Positions 23,761-33,720 of a stretch of 64,000 bases of DNA are shown in pieces. The DNA is taken from contig JAQFVV010012416.1 of NCBI GenBank assembly GCA_028023455.1, positions 5,253,594-5,317,593 of the forward strand. The letters are read 5' to 3'. A program made the translations under genes and the position numbers. The stretch comes from Epiperipatus broadwayi. Taxonomy: Eukaryota > Onychophora > Udeonychophora > Euonychophora > Peripatidae. Under the pieces are notes generated by a model. The model saw only the letters and a program-made list of their open reading frames with translations. It had not been told where the DNA came from and did no database searches. Within the stretch, counting starts at the first letter, position 1. The number at the start of each line of letters is the position of its first letter.

Positions 23761-24165
23761 TTAAAACAGGCAAAACTCTCCATACAGTAGTGCCACTCAG
23801 TGTAAGCCATAGTAATCAATGGATGTCAGAAGGCTTGTGCATAATATCCCTATCAAGAGCCTACTCATCCAATATCCTCAGACTAGTTTCTAGCTTGTGG
23901 TTTTCATCAGTGAGGAGCCTTGGATCTGAGAGCAATGCAACTAGATCTTAGGAACTAAGGCTCCGCACTGATAAAAGTCATAAGCTAGAAACTAGTCTGG
24001 GGATATTGGATGAGTAGGCATTACATAGGGATTTTATGCACAAGCCTTCTGGCATCTATAGATTACTCAGGCTTTCACTGAGTGGCACTACTCTATGGAG
24101 AGTTTTGCCTGTTTTAATAACAGTTATGAGCAAGCATAAGAAATAATGATCAAGTGATGTCTAGT
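23761..24165. mobile_element. Foldback family II palindrome
   Basis: The left arm (23761-23940) runs ttaaaacaggcaaaactctc, gtgccactcagtgtaag, gatgtcagaaggcttgtgca, ctcatccaatatcctcagac and catcagtgaggagccttgga. The right arm mirrors it back to gagagttttgcctgttttaa near 24115. It then continues into the terminal cataagaaataatgatcaag block absent from the left side. Centre near 23945. Arms ~175 bp, ~85-90% alike. Confidence 0.85.
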
Positions 24166-24169
24166 GTTT

Positions 24170-25240
24170 TACTATAAAATACACTTCAAATGGACTTGAC
24201 TTCAGTTTGATTGTTATGAAAATGCAGTAAATTTATTGCTCACATGCTGCATTTTCACACTAAAAAGCACTGAATTTACTGCAAAATCTATAAGGTGATA
24301 ATACTGGTGGTCTATTGTGCAATACTATATATTTTTTGTCAAATTCTTTGACATACTTCATAATACCACTCTTGCTTTTAGCCACCCTTTTTTTTTAATA
24401 ATACTGTTTTAAATATGACGATAACCTTTCATAGCATTCCTAACCATCTTTAAATCTAAGTTGTTCTTTGGTTTGGTTTGAGTCCAATTTTTATATGGAT
24501 GACTTATAATAATCTTAATAATTATATACAATTGACATTAAAACAGGACTATTTGTAATTCTTAATATTATTTGTCTTTTGTTGTCTCTTTTAAAAACAA
24601 TATTATTCTATTACCTTACATTTTGAATAAGTTATTGAAAAGCACTAGTGAGCTATATTTAAACTAAAACAAATCAAATAAATGAAAAGTATAGAATAAA
24701 CTTGTCTATACTCTAGCTTGTATCATATATAAGCATTTAATGTATTGTTGTGTAATAACGGAGAGTGTGAATTTATAACAATGTAATTTCAAGATAACTA
24801 TAAGCTATTCTTAAATCACTGTAAGTAAATAGACGTAAATTATGTTAATATATGGAGTTTATGCTTTGCATTGTAACATGCCAATGAATTCAGTGCTTAT
24901 ATATATAATCCAAAATAAAGTACCAACGGGCTCATTCTGTACTTTTTAATGTTTTGCCACAGTTGCATTAGGTTACATATAGCTCGTCATTCACTCAATG
25001 TTTTCAATAATCTCCACATAAATTTCCACTATATTTGAAGCTCTTGCAATTAACATTTATTTTATTACATTGAGCATTATAAAGTAAACAAAAAGTTTAT
25101 TGCATAAGAATTCTTAGAGGGTAGAGCCCAAGAAGTGACAGGGTTGTGCCATGATCCATGGACATTTAGTTCTGGAGTTTGCTATTCTATCAATGGCCAA
25201 ACTACACATGCATTTGCTAAAACTTATTATTTAAATATTT
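24170..25240. other. No gene seen
   Basis: AT-rich non-coding sequence. A small imperfect inverted pair (aaaatgcagtaaatttattg at 24219, matched by gaatttactgcaaaatc at 24271) surrounds a tgctgcattttcacactaa loop. Nothing else stands out. Confidence 0.4.
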
Positions 25241-25242
25241 AG

Positions 25243-25465
25243 GCCATTAAACATCACATGATCACTATTTCCTATGCTTGCTTATAACTGTTACTAAAAG
25301 AGGCAAAACTCACTATACGTATTGCCACACACTGCAAGCTAGAGTAATCAAAGGATGCCAGTAGGCAATAGATAGGGATTTTATGCATAAGACTTCTGGC
25401 ATCCATTGATTACTCTAGCTTGCAGTGTGTGGCAATATATATAGTGAGTTTTGCCTATTTAAATA
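25243..25465. mobile_element. Foldback family II, short hairpin form
   Basis: The terminus aacatcacatgatcactatt (25249) and cttgcttataactgttacta lead into a hairpin. The left arm is ~25303-25366 (ggcaaaactcactata, tgccacacactgcaagctag), the loop holds atagggattttatgc, and the right arm is ~25395-25460. Arms are nearly identical, so this copy is younger or recently homogenised. Confidence 0.8.
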
Positions 25466-25469
25466 TTTC

Positions 25470-26490
25470 TTATATTCTCGTTTTTCATTCTTCATAGATA
25501 TAATAGTAATGTTTGCATCTTCTTTTTAAAATATAATACCTCAAAGGAAATTATTTTATTGTATTTGCAAATTTGGATCAAATTTCTCCACATATTTTAT
25601 AATACCTACCTGCTTTTATTCACTGGGGGAACTTTTCTTTTCTAATTATTGGAATAATTTTGCTTTTAATAACAAGACAAAATCTTATTGCTTTCCAAGC
25701 TACTTCGTGATTAGGTTTAATGTAATCATTAAAACTTTTCTATACCATTTAAAAATTTGATAAGGTCATTTTTTTCCTAAGCATGTTATTTCAAAGTAAT
25801 TTTCAATTTCTATATCCTTTCTTTAGTAACAATGAAAAATTTGCTATTGAAATGAAGGTTGATTGTGCCGTTTAAATAAACGCAAGCCAACACATGCAAA
25901 TCCCACTCTTGTATAAAAATACTTAACATATCCACACACGCACACACACACAGATTTATAACATTTTAAATTAATTTAATAAAAATTGTTAAAAGACAAC
26001 CAATTTTTGAAAACTAATATATTTACATTATCTAAGTATTTTTTTTTTCTATTTAGAAAACTTTTTAGAATGTCTTTCATCTGATAACGTTATCAATTAA
26101 TTAAACTATATCGTTTTTCTCCTGGATCCATTTTTCTAATGATAACTGATAGAAAAATTGAAATACAAGTATAGTATATATACTTAAGCTAGATGTATTT
26201 AAAGGTGATTTGATCCCAGATGAGAATGGAGCTTGAAAGTCTAGACTCAAATACCCTTTAATTATAAACTAATTGTATTTTGCTAATTTTTATCTAAATT
26301 GATGTAAAATTAATAGAATAACATTGTGGACAATTTTTAATTAAAGTCCCTAACATATATATATATGAAAAGCATAAAGTTAAACTAGTCAATAAATAAT
26401 CAAAACTCCCCTAAATTCACAATTCAAACAGACTAGACAAGAAAATAAACTCTAAAACATTACCAATGGTTTCACTGTTATAAGCAGACT
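25470..26490. other. No gene seen; short repeat-III end
   Basis: AT-rich sequence with a CA run at 25935-25950. A gagcttgaaagtctagactc segment near 26230 resembles a foldback III terminus. No reading frame of note. Confidence 0.35.
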
Positions 26491-26494
26491 TTTC

Positions 26495-28998
26495 ATGTGT
26501 CATCAACAACCATTATCAATCCACTGCAGGATGAAGGTCTCTCCAAGTTTAATCCATCTTCTCCGATCTTTAGCTTCTCTTTTCCACAACACCCCTGCAC
26601 ATTTTCTTATTTCATCCATCCATCTCACATGTGGTCTCTTTCTGGGTCTTTTACAATCTCTTGGAATCCAGTTTAAAATTTCAATTGTCCATCTATTATC
26701 ATTTCTTCTAGCAATATGTCCAGCCCAACTTCATTTCAATCTTTTAATTTTTTCAATAAGGTCAATAACACCTGTTTGTTGTCTTACCCATACATTGCGT
26801 TTTCGATCTCTTCTTGTTACTCCCAACATACATCTCTCCATACTCCTTTGAGTGGTCTGAAGTCTCTGTATTGCTCTTCTATTAAGTGTCCACGTCTCAG
26901 ATCCATAAGTAAGAACTGGTAAAACACATTTGTTAAAAACCATTCTTTTCAAACACATAGGCATATTTCCTTTTAGTATCAAGTTATTTCTACCAAAAGC
27001 ACTCCAACCAAGTTTAATTCTATGATTAATTTCCTCCATTATGTTTCCATCTGTATTAATAATCTGACCTAGGTATTTGTAACTGTTAACTTCTTCTAAT
27101 TCTTCATAATCAATCTTTATTTTCATATTTTGAGCAAATCGATTAAACATTACTTTAGTCTTTTTAACATGTATCTTTAGTCCTACTTTTCTACTTTCAT
27201 CTGCTAACTCCTGCAACATTTCCTGCAGCTCTGAAGCATTATTTGCAAAAACAACTACATCATCTGCAAAATCTAAATGACTTAAATACTCTCCATTTAC
27301 TTTCATTCCTTTAGTTTCCCATTTTAATCCACAAAATACTTCTTGCAGCACTGCTGTAAAAAGTTTTGGAGATATGGAGTCACCTTGCCTTACACCTTTC
27401 TCAATGTTGATTTTTCCAGTATCATTACATAATCTAATTGTTGCTGTTGCATTTTTATAAATATTCTTTAAAATATGACAATATCCTGGATCTATACCTT
27501 GATGATCCAATGCTTTAATCACTGAAGAAATGTGTATAGAATCGAATGCCTTTTCATAATCTACAAATCCAAAACATAATGACAACTCATATTCATTTGT
27601 CCTTTCTATGACTTCTCTCAATACCTGGATATGATCTATTGTACTAAAACTACTTTTAAATCCAGCTTGTTCTCTTGGTTGGTGGAAATCCAAAGTTCTC
27701 TGTAGACGAGTTGTAATTATCTTGGTAAAAATTTTATATAAAACTGATAAAAGGCTGACAGGTCTGTAATTTCTAATATCTTCTTTATCATCTTTTTTAA
27801 ATATTAATATTATTACTGCATTCTTCCAATCTTCCGGTACATCTTTATCATTTAGACATTTGGTATATAACTTTGCTAAAATTGTTTCTATTTCTTCACC
27901 TACTTCTTTTAATATATCAATTATAATTCCATCATTTCCTGGAGTCTTTCCTTTCTTCATACATTTAATTGCATGTCTCACTTCTTCATTTAAAATTCTG
28001 GGCAATTCAGAAGATGTAATAGATATAAGAGGTACTTGTTCTTTATTACTATATAATTCTTGATAAAAATCTTCTACCAATTTCATGATGTCATCTCTCT
28101 TTTTAGTAATAATTCCATCTTTTTTTCTTATTGCAGATATAAATTTCCTACCAATACCAAAATGTTGTTTAACATTCTTGAGACTTTTATTTTCTTCTAC
28201 AGCTTTCCTTGCTATTTCACAGTTATACTTTCTTATATCATTTTCAACTTTTTTCCGTACCATTTTACAAAATTCGAGATATTCAATTCTTTTTAATACA
28301 TCATTTTTGTATATCTTCATATTCCTTCTTTTCTTCATAAATTCTCTAGTCTCAGTAGAAATTTTATTAGTCAATTGCTGCATTTTTCTACCAGCTATCT
28401 TTGTTGCATTAATTTCATTCAAATCTGAATCATGTTCAAAATCTCCTAACACTTGAAACCTATTTGTAAGTTCTAATTTAAATTCATTAGAATGTTTCTG
28501 AAGATTAGGAACATCAACTGTAAATATTGTTTTTCTCAATAATTTTTGTCTCTCTAGTTTTACATTAACACGTAACTTACACCTTACTAATCGATGATCA
28601 CTTCCTGTGTTAAATTTATTAAGATCATTACAATCTTGAAATATGTATTTCCTGTTAGTCAAAATATAATCCAATTCTGCTGTACCTTCATTTGGATGCT
28701 TCCATGTCCATTTCCTTTTAACATTTTTCTCAAAAAATGAATTCATAATATAAAGTTTTTCTTTTTCTGCAAACTCCACAAGTCTATGTCCTCTCTCATT
28801 TCTATTACCATAACCAAAATTACCTACAGCAATTTCATCTTTCATTTGTCTACCAATTCTAGCATTAAAGTCTCCCATAACAATTTTAAAATGTTGTTTA
28901 CTCTGATCAAAAGCCTTTTGTACATCCATATAAAAATCTTCTACTACTTCATCACTATGAGAACTTGTTGGGGCATAAACCTGAATAAAGAACTATAA
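26495..28998 (-). mobile_element. RTE-clade LINE, 5'-truncated, best copy in the window
   Basis: Minus-strand non-LTR retrotransposon. The reading frame is open upstream of the first Met (QVYAPTSSHSDE at about 28930-28985, an endonuclease motif) until a TAG near 28998, where LINE similarity ends. So the copy lacks the start of its endonuclease. The frame runs to 26503 if one stop is read through. At least four more copies in the window (11185, 18610, 21385, 48095) are older. RTE elements integrate by target-primed reverse transcription and commonly end in short simple repeats. Confidence 0.85.
26731..28929 (-). CDS. RTE-type endonuclease/reverse transcriptase (732 codons to first stop)
   Basis: Pol protein of an RTE LINE. 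Residues 1-120 are the C-terminal half of an APE-type endonuclease, with MGDFNARIG at 18-26 and SDHRLV at 110-115 (catalytic Asp-His pair). Residues ~320-625 are the reverse transcriptase, with GKTPGNDG at 327-334, NYRPVSLL at 387-394, FVDYEKAFDS at 455-464, GVRQGDSISP at 512-521 and FADDVVVFA at 554-562. FADD is the catalytic aspartate motif. Then come KYLGQIINTDG (618-628) and the RTE-type tail GSETWTLNRRAIQRLQ (676-691). The stop at 26731-26733 is TGA where other copies have a Trp codon (LKW). In frame beyond it the protein continues ~75 codons (GHIARRNDNRW, RWMDEIRK, GETFILQWID) to TGA at 26503. The chosen Met is internal; the true start is lost. All visible catalytic residues are kept, so decay is recent. 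Confidence 0.85.
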   Translation of the reverse strand: MDVQKAFDQSKQHFKIVMGDFNARIGRQMKDEIAVGNFGYGNRNERGHRLVEFAEKEKLYIMNSFFEKNVKRKWTWKHPNEGTAELDYILTNRKYIFQDCNDLNKFNTGSDHRLVRCKLRVNVKLERQKLLRKTIFTVDVPNLQKHSNEFKLELTNRFQVLGDFEHDSDLNEINATKIAGRKMQQLTNKISTETREFMKKRRNMKIYKNDVLKRIEYLEFCKMVRKKVENDIRKYNCEIARKAVEENKSLKNVKQHFGIGRKFISAIRKKDGIITKKRDDIMKLVEDFYQELYSNKEQVPLISITSSELPRILNEEVRHAIKCMKKGKTPGNDGIIIDILKEVGEEIETILAKLYTKCLNDKDVPEDWKNAVIILIFKKDDKEDIRNYRPVSLLSVLYKIFTKIITTRLQRTLDFHQPREQAGFKSSFSTIDHIQVLREVIERTNEYELSLCFGFVDYEKAFDSIHISSVIKALDHQGIDPGYCHILKNIYKNATATIRLCNDTGKINIEKGVRQGDSISPKLFTAVLQEVFCGLKWETKGMKVNGEYLSHLDFADDVVVFANNASELQEMLQELADESRKVGLKIHVKKTKVMFNRFAQNMKIKIDYEELEEVNSYKYLGQIINTDGNIMEEINHRIKLGWSAFGRNNLILKGNMPMCLKRMVFNKCVLPVLTYGSETWTLNRRAIQRLQTTQRSMERCMLGVTRRDRKRNVWVRQQTGVIDLIEKIKRLK

Positions 28999-29029
28999 AA
29001 TACCAATATATTTAGCCTAAACTTTTACC

Positions 29030-29440
29030 CGTGTTTCCATTTACTTCCCATACACTTAATATTAAAAGAACTTTTAAATAAGTTAACTGCTTCTGAATCA
29101 TAAACTTATTAATAATAAAGATTTTTTAATTCTTTCTTTTATTTCATTTTTCTTAAAGAAGACAATCTTAGATTCATCAAAATTAAGTGTGCCTGCATCT
29201 TTTTCATGGATATATAATGCGGAACTAAGATATTTGTTTCTAACCCTACTTTTATGTATCTTTATTTTTTCATTTAAGCTAGTTCATTTGGCTAGTCTGG
29301 TTGAGTTGTGAATTTGGGGTAATTTTGATACACGATGGTTATAATATTTTAAGTTGATTAACTGGGCTTTCAGTGCAAATTATTCTTATTAAAGCTCTTC
29401 TGGAAAATAATTTTACTATGATGTAAATATTATTGTTATA
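29030..29440. other. No gene seen
   Basis: AT-rich sequence between the RTE LINE and the mariner relic; no reading frame or repeat recognised. Confidence 0.4.
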
Positions 29441-29454
29441 TATACATTTACATA

Positions 29455-30035
29455 AAAGGGGCAAACCCTGGAATTATGTAATAAAATATTGTGCATTTAT
29501 TTTTAGGTGTAGAAATTAAATCTCCTTCAAAGTACTGTCTAATTGATAGAATGCACCAGTTTAAATGTGTTTTCCATTCTTTGAAGTAGTCCTGAACCTC
29601 TTACAAAATAATGTCTTTCAATACCTCTGCCATTTTTTTCTTCATCACATCCAAGTCCATGAAATTTTTTTAAAAGCATTTTTCATTTGGGGGAATAAAA
29701 AAAACTTGCACAGAGTCAAATCATTTAAATATGGCTGATAGGTAAGCTGGGTCATGCTGTTTTTAATTAAAAATTGCTTCACACAAGGCTTTGTGTGTTG
29801 ATACACTGTTGTAATAAAACTTGCACTCCCTACTTTGTGGGACATTTTTATTTTACCGCATCATACAAACATTCAGAACATGTACCTAAAATCCTGAGCA
29901 TTACAAATAAATTCTGAGTGAACCAAACCATTTTCATAAACATTTTGATATTTGACTCATGCTTTTTTGGGATGTGGTCAGTTTGACTCTTCCCTTAAAT
30001 GACTTGTAATCTTGTGTTTTTCCAAGAACAACTTG
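29455..30035 (-). pseudogene. Mariner transposase relic
   Basis: On the minus strand the C-terminal half of a mariner (DD34D) transposase is readable. Near 29940-30000 are PHPKKA and NGLVHSEFICNAQ, matching SPRPKKA and G-VH-EF---GQ of the family. At 29645-29845 is VYQHTKPCVKQFLIKNSMTQ, then PYLNDLTLCKFFLFPQMKNA, matching PYSPDLAPCDFFLFP. The catalytic third Asp of that motif is Lys here. Near 29500-29600, in another frame, are FKEWKTHLNWCI and RQYFEGDLI, matching the family's C-terminal FEDWKKRW-RCI and YFEGD. Frameshifts and stops make it inactive. Terminal repeats could not be located. Confidence 0.8.
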
Positions 30036-30304
30036 CTAGTAAATTGTTTCAAGCAGTATAATTGCTTCTTTTGCCATTTTCTTTAACAGAAAACAAAATT
30101 TCACATTGTTCCACTTTTTTAATCACCACAAAAATCAACAAGTAAGTGAGATGCAATTAACAAAAATATTTACCATGTGGCTCAATGATTTCAAATAATA
30201 ATGCCAGCTGGCAGATTTTTTGCAGGAAGTTCCTGCAAGAGACATCTAGCAGCAGAATCATGTACTATACTGCCCTCACCCTCCAATGATTCTGGATTTT
30301 TGGT

Positions 30305-30390
30305 GGTACCTCATCTATATAGGTAGGTAGGGAAGGAGTGAAGGAGGCAAGCAGGCAAGTAGGTGGGTAAGTAGGGAGATAGATAGGCTC
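30305..30390 (+). repeat. Purine-rich GGTA/GGCA-type simple repeat
   Basis: Imperfect aggtaggtag, gcaggcaagtaggtgggtaa and gatagatagg units, similar in kind to the tract at 54048-54235. Confidence 0.7.
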
Positions 30391-30407
30391 ATAGTACTAT
30401 TTCACGG

Positions 30408-30577
30408 AGCTTCTGGGTAATAAAAATATAATAGCTAAATAGCTGATGTTTCAGTATAATAACAAACACTTTCCTCAGAGCTTCAAATTTGAGAAAGAAG
30501 AGCTCTGAGGAAAGTATTTGTCATTACGCTGAAACGTCAGCTATTTAGATATTATATTTTTATTATACAGAAGCTTC
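30408..30577. mobile_element. Compact hairpin MITE (arms ~76 bp)
   Basis: The left arm (30408-30482) runs from agcttctg through taataaaaatataatagcta and gctgatgtttcag to ctttcctcagagct. The right arm (30500-30577) is its near-perfect inverse, ending cagaagcttc. The loop is ~17 bp (tcaaatttgagaaagaa). About 10% mismatch between arms. No other copy in the window, so it is a separate family from the foldbacks. Confidence 0.75.
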
Positions 30578-30599
30578 TAGAAATAATAATATGAATTCA

Positions 30600-31260
30600 T
30601 TTATCCATGAGAATATTAGAATATATGTATATATTTCAGACACACAGAAAGAGAAAGATAGAGAAGAAACCCAAATATTCTAATTATGTAATATCATACT
30701 GAATTGAATAATTCATTTTAGTGGCATACAAAAGAAGGGGGAAATGTCATTAACTACAAACTCACTTTATTTATCATACCATTCAAACTTTAATAATTTG
30801 GCTTAGTAAATATAAAAAGAGAGCAAAATATTCTACTTGTGTCATATTGTTATAATAATTCAACTTAACAATAAGGAAAATGATAGTGCTTTACTGAAAT
30901 CCCCACGATTTGTTTCTGAATATAGACTTTTCCAATGAAGAGCATCAGATTTTAGTATTCACAACTAACTGTATAAGTAACCCTTGCTTTGTAATAGAAG
31001 TTAAAAATTAACTAAATATAAATGTTATCAATACTTTAAAAAGATAATGCATTGCAAGATATGAATAAATAAATAATGATATGGTCATTATTTGGAGGTC
31101 AAGTGACATTCAAACGTCAAAGTGACAGATTGAGCAAAAGTTTCATTCATGTAACCAAACTGAAAAATTTTTTCTCAGCTGTGAATTAGCCCACAAACCA
31201 TTTAGCATTTTGTGTCTGTCACTTTAACCCTTTTGTAAAAATAAATAGGTTGCAAAATAT
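30600..31260. other. No gene seen; probable intron
   Basis: AT-rich sequence just downstream (minus strand) of the exon at 31269-31375, expected to be intron of the coiled-coil/VWC gene. Confidence 0.35.
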
Positions 31261-31268
31261 ATCCATAC

Positions 31269-31375
31269 CTCTTCATTTAAGTTTCTAATCTCAAGATTTA
31301 ATCTTGATGTCATTTGTTCCAATGCATAAATTTTTTCATCACAGAAATCTTTACTGATGGCATCTTGAAGAAAAC
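31269..31375 (-). CDS. Coiled-coil exon, likely upstream of the VWC exon
   Basis: A 107 bp exon with acceptor tattttctatttaag (31376 side, good pyrimidine tract) and donor GAAGAG|gtatgg (31268 side). It begins with the last two bases of a codon and ends on a codon boundary, giving 35 full codons. The peptide (starting FLQDAISKDFCDEK) has a heptad series with Ile15, Leu18, Leu25, Ile29 and Leu32. The series continues in register into the exon at 16487-16621 (Asn36, Leu39, Leu43, Tyr46). The matching phase and register support consecutive exons across a ~14.6 kb intron. A coiled coil directly before a VWC domain is the layout of NELL proteins and thrombospondin-1/2, where it drives oligomerisation. 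The upstream exon (ending after one base of a codon) was not found to the right. Confidence 0.7.
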
Positions 31376-31774
31376 CTTAAATAGAAAATAACAGTAAAAT
31401 AAATATAATATTACAATGATAGATCTAATGAAAGATATCATTTAAAGCCAAACTCTTCATATTTTAACTTATATTCAATAAAGTATGCTGAATAAAAAAA
31501 AAATCAGCAAACATAATATAAAAACATAAAATTGAGTATATTTATTAAATCCTCTTTTTAAAAAAATTTAAATATTGGATCCAAGAATAATTTCTATAAG
31601 AGATAGGTTTCTTAGTTCACAATGATATTAAAAAGTATAAAAAAAATACTAAACAGTCATTCTGGTGATAGTGAATCTATAGGTGTCAAATCATTTTCTT
31701 TTTCAGATATGATATTTTTAATTAATAAAATATTTTTAACATATTCTGAGTTACTATAAATAAAAAAAATTAAA

Positions 31775-31910
31775 ATGGCATATGGCTTTACAGCCCGGGA
31801 GTACATAGGAAGTTTGAGTGCCAGACGTGCAGCACAAGAATCGATCCTGGAATCTCCCGATCCCTAGTCTGGTGCTCTATCAACTGTGCAGGGATTCCTC
31901 AAATGGATAG
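31775..31910 (-). repeat. tRNA-derived SINE
   Basis: On the minus strand tgcacagttgatagagca (A-box-like, as in a tRNA D-arm) is followed ~40 bp later by aggatcgattcttgtgct (B-box-like), then a gtacataggaag-type body read towards 31775. The head differs from families A and B. Not a functional tRNA: the arms do not pair fully. Confidence 0.6.
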
Positions 31911-32442
31911 AAGACAACAGCAGATTCTGAAAAGAAAATAGTTCAACAATGCTTAAGGTACCACTAAACATTATGTGATCACCATTTCTTAAGCTTACAC
32001 AGAGGTTGAACTCTCCAGCCAGAGTAATCAATGAATGCAAGGTTTGTGCATAAAATCCCTATCTAGTGCCTATTCATCCAATATTCCCAGACTAGTTTTT
32101 AGCTTGTGGATTTCATCAGTGAGGAGCCTTGGATCTGAGAGAACTGCACCTATGTCTTAGTATGGATGTTAAACTGAGTTCAGATCTATACAGCTATACA
32201 AGATAATGAGCTTGAATTGAAAACACATGTTTTCATTTTGCATTCAAAGCTCTACAGTTAGCTAATAAGGTAAAAGATGTCTGCTGGAGGGTTGCGTTAA
32301 GTTCTAAGATCTAGGTGCAGTGCTCTCAGTTCCAAGGCTTCTCACTAATGAATGTCACAAGCCAGAAACTAGTCTGGGGATGTTGAATGAGTAGGCACTA
32401 AATAGGGATTTCATGCACAAACCTTTTTGCATCCACTGATTG

Positions 32443-32822
32443 ATGTGATGTGATGTGATGTATTATGGCTTCTCCTTAAACGAAGTCAAGAATATCTCAG
32501 CAATTATGCCCAGATAAACCTGTTAGCCACTTTCTTTTACATTCCCCACTCTAAATTTACCCATAATCTTCTCTATCCCATTTCCACAACATAATTTTTG
32601 TCAACTCTATAACCTTTATATCTAAATCCCCCTTATCTTTTCCCAAACCCAGCATAAAAACCAATAATTCACTTTCTGTATAATTACTCTTTTCATATTT
32701 ATTTTTCCACAACTTCATTATATGTACCCTTTCTGTTTTCAAACATTTACATTCAATTAACAAATGCCTAATATTTTCAATTCCTTCCTTACATAATTTA
32801 CAAAATAAATCACCCATATTAC
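32443..32822 (-). mobile_element. LINE 3' end inserted in foldback II
   Basis: A 5'-truncated non-LTR element: a coding tail (32557-32817), ~100 bp of 3' UTR and a tail of five-base repeats (ACATC on the minus strand) at about 32443-32462. It sits exactly inside the foldback II right arm, between ctgatt and attactctgg, so only a very short target duplication (att) can be seen. Confidence 0.75.
32557..32817 (-). CDS. C-terminal zinc-ribbon of a LINE reverse transcriptase (fragment)
   Basis: The 86 codons begin FCKLCKEGIENIRHLLIEC, a C-x2-C...H-x4-C pattern typical of the zinc-binding segment found after the reverse transcriptase (zf-RVT type) in some LINE families. Then comes a Lys/Glu-rich helix region and a stop. 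The apparent Met is only the first ATG after the truncation point, so this is the end of a longer protein. It is not related to the RTE copies in this window, which lack this segment. Confidence 0.65.
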   Translation of the reverse strand: MGDLFCKLCKEGIENIRHLLIECKCLKTERVHIMKLWKNKYEKSNYTESELLVFMLGLGKDKGDLDIKVIELTKIMLWKWDREDYG

Positions 32823-32869
32823 TCTGGCTTGCACTGGTGGCGCCACTAAATGGAGAGTTTAGCCTCTGG

Positions 32870-33475
32870 GTATTTATAAATAAAACAGTAACGTTAAATA
32901 ACTGTATTTATTCTTTATTTAATTACATCTAAAAATTCATATATTAATCTCTTTCAAGAGTGTCTTAATATAAAACAATTGGATCTCTCATATCTTTAAA
33001 AGATTAGTAATAGGTAGGAAATGAATTAAAATATTGTTTGCAAAACGAAAATCAAATTACGTTTGTTTTTTATTTGTTAAAATTGTCAGCTTTAGTAAAC
33101 CTATAATAACGATAAAATCTTGCATTTTATTATGTAATAAAAAGAATTTTATTTAAGATATTTTCTCATACTTAATGCTTACGTATGTATAAAAAAATGT
33201 TTCTAACAAATTAAAATCAAAAGATATCCTGGGAATAGGATAAAGAAAACTGATCTTGAAAATAAAATCAAACATATTCATTTACATCCTTGTTGCATAG
33301 GATGTGTTATAGGAAATATTTCAAGTCTCATTTTTCTGAAAATTATTAAAATGTTGTTTTAGAAGTATTTGTTTAATGTTTGTATTATAAACGCAAACAC
33401 GTGTAAATACGTCCTCGTACTACAATTATTATTATAACTAAAACAAATATACATTCGTATATATACACTATATTT
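32870..33475. other. No gene seen
   Basis: AT-rich sequence without recognised repeat or reading frame. Confidence 0.4.
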
Positions 33476-33479
33476 ACGT

Positions 33480-33720
33480 GGCTATACTCTGCCTGCTACC
33501 GTGGGCATAATTACTTCCTAGTTCAAGGGTGAACTATGGAAGAAGATACTGCGCAGACCCTTACAGATTTCCCAAACACTTCCAGCTGTTTTGTGACAGC
33601 CTGTCTCGTGAGTATGCCCGATGATACTTCAGGTTGTACTTGACAGCTTGCCTCATTGCAGTGTTTGATTCTAGCAGCTTCCATTCCTGAACCCACACTT
33701 GCCTTACTGTGTCAACCATT
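33480..33720. other. GC-richer island, unassigned
   Basis: Clearly less AT-rich than its surroundings. On the minus strand a frame from about 33684 reads MEAARIKHCNEASCQVQPEV and on through VTKQLEVFG to a stop near 33529. An overlapping frame reads VRQVWVQEWKLLESNTAMRQ. Neither is recognised and both are short. It could be a gene 5' end, an old LTR or another repeat. Confidence 0.3.

Larger units (their letters stand above)
31960..32868. mobile_element. Foldback family II copy, interrupted
   Basis: The left part (31960-32155) has aacattatgtgatcaccatt, gtttgtgcataaaatcccta and catcagtgaggagcctt. Its inner part (32160-32310) shares the ctgagttcagatctatac block with 44830. The right part (32310-32440) is inverted, reaching gcatccactgatt. 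It is then broken by a LINE 3' end (32443-32822) and resumes at attactctggcttgcac to end in ggagagtttagcct near 32866. Confidence 0.75.

Noticed and set aside
25930-25955. CRISPR-like or tandem array from CA-rich repeats
   Set aside because: Simple dinucleotide microsatellite in a eukaryotic genome; no spacer-repeat pattern anywhere in the window.
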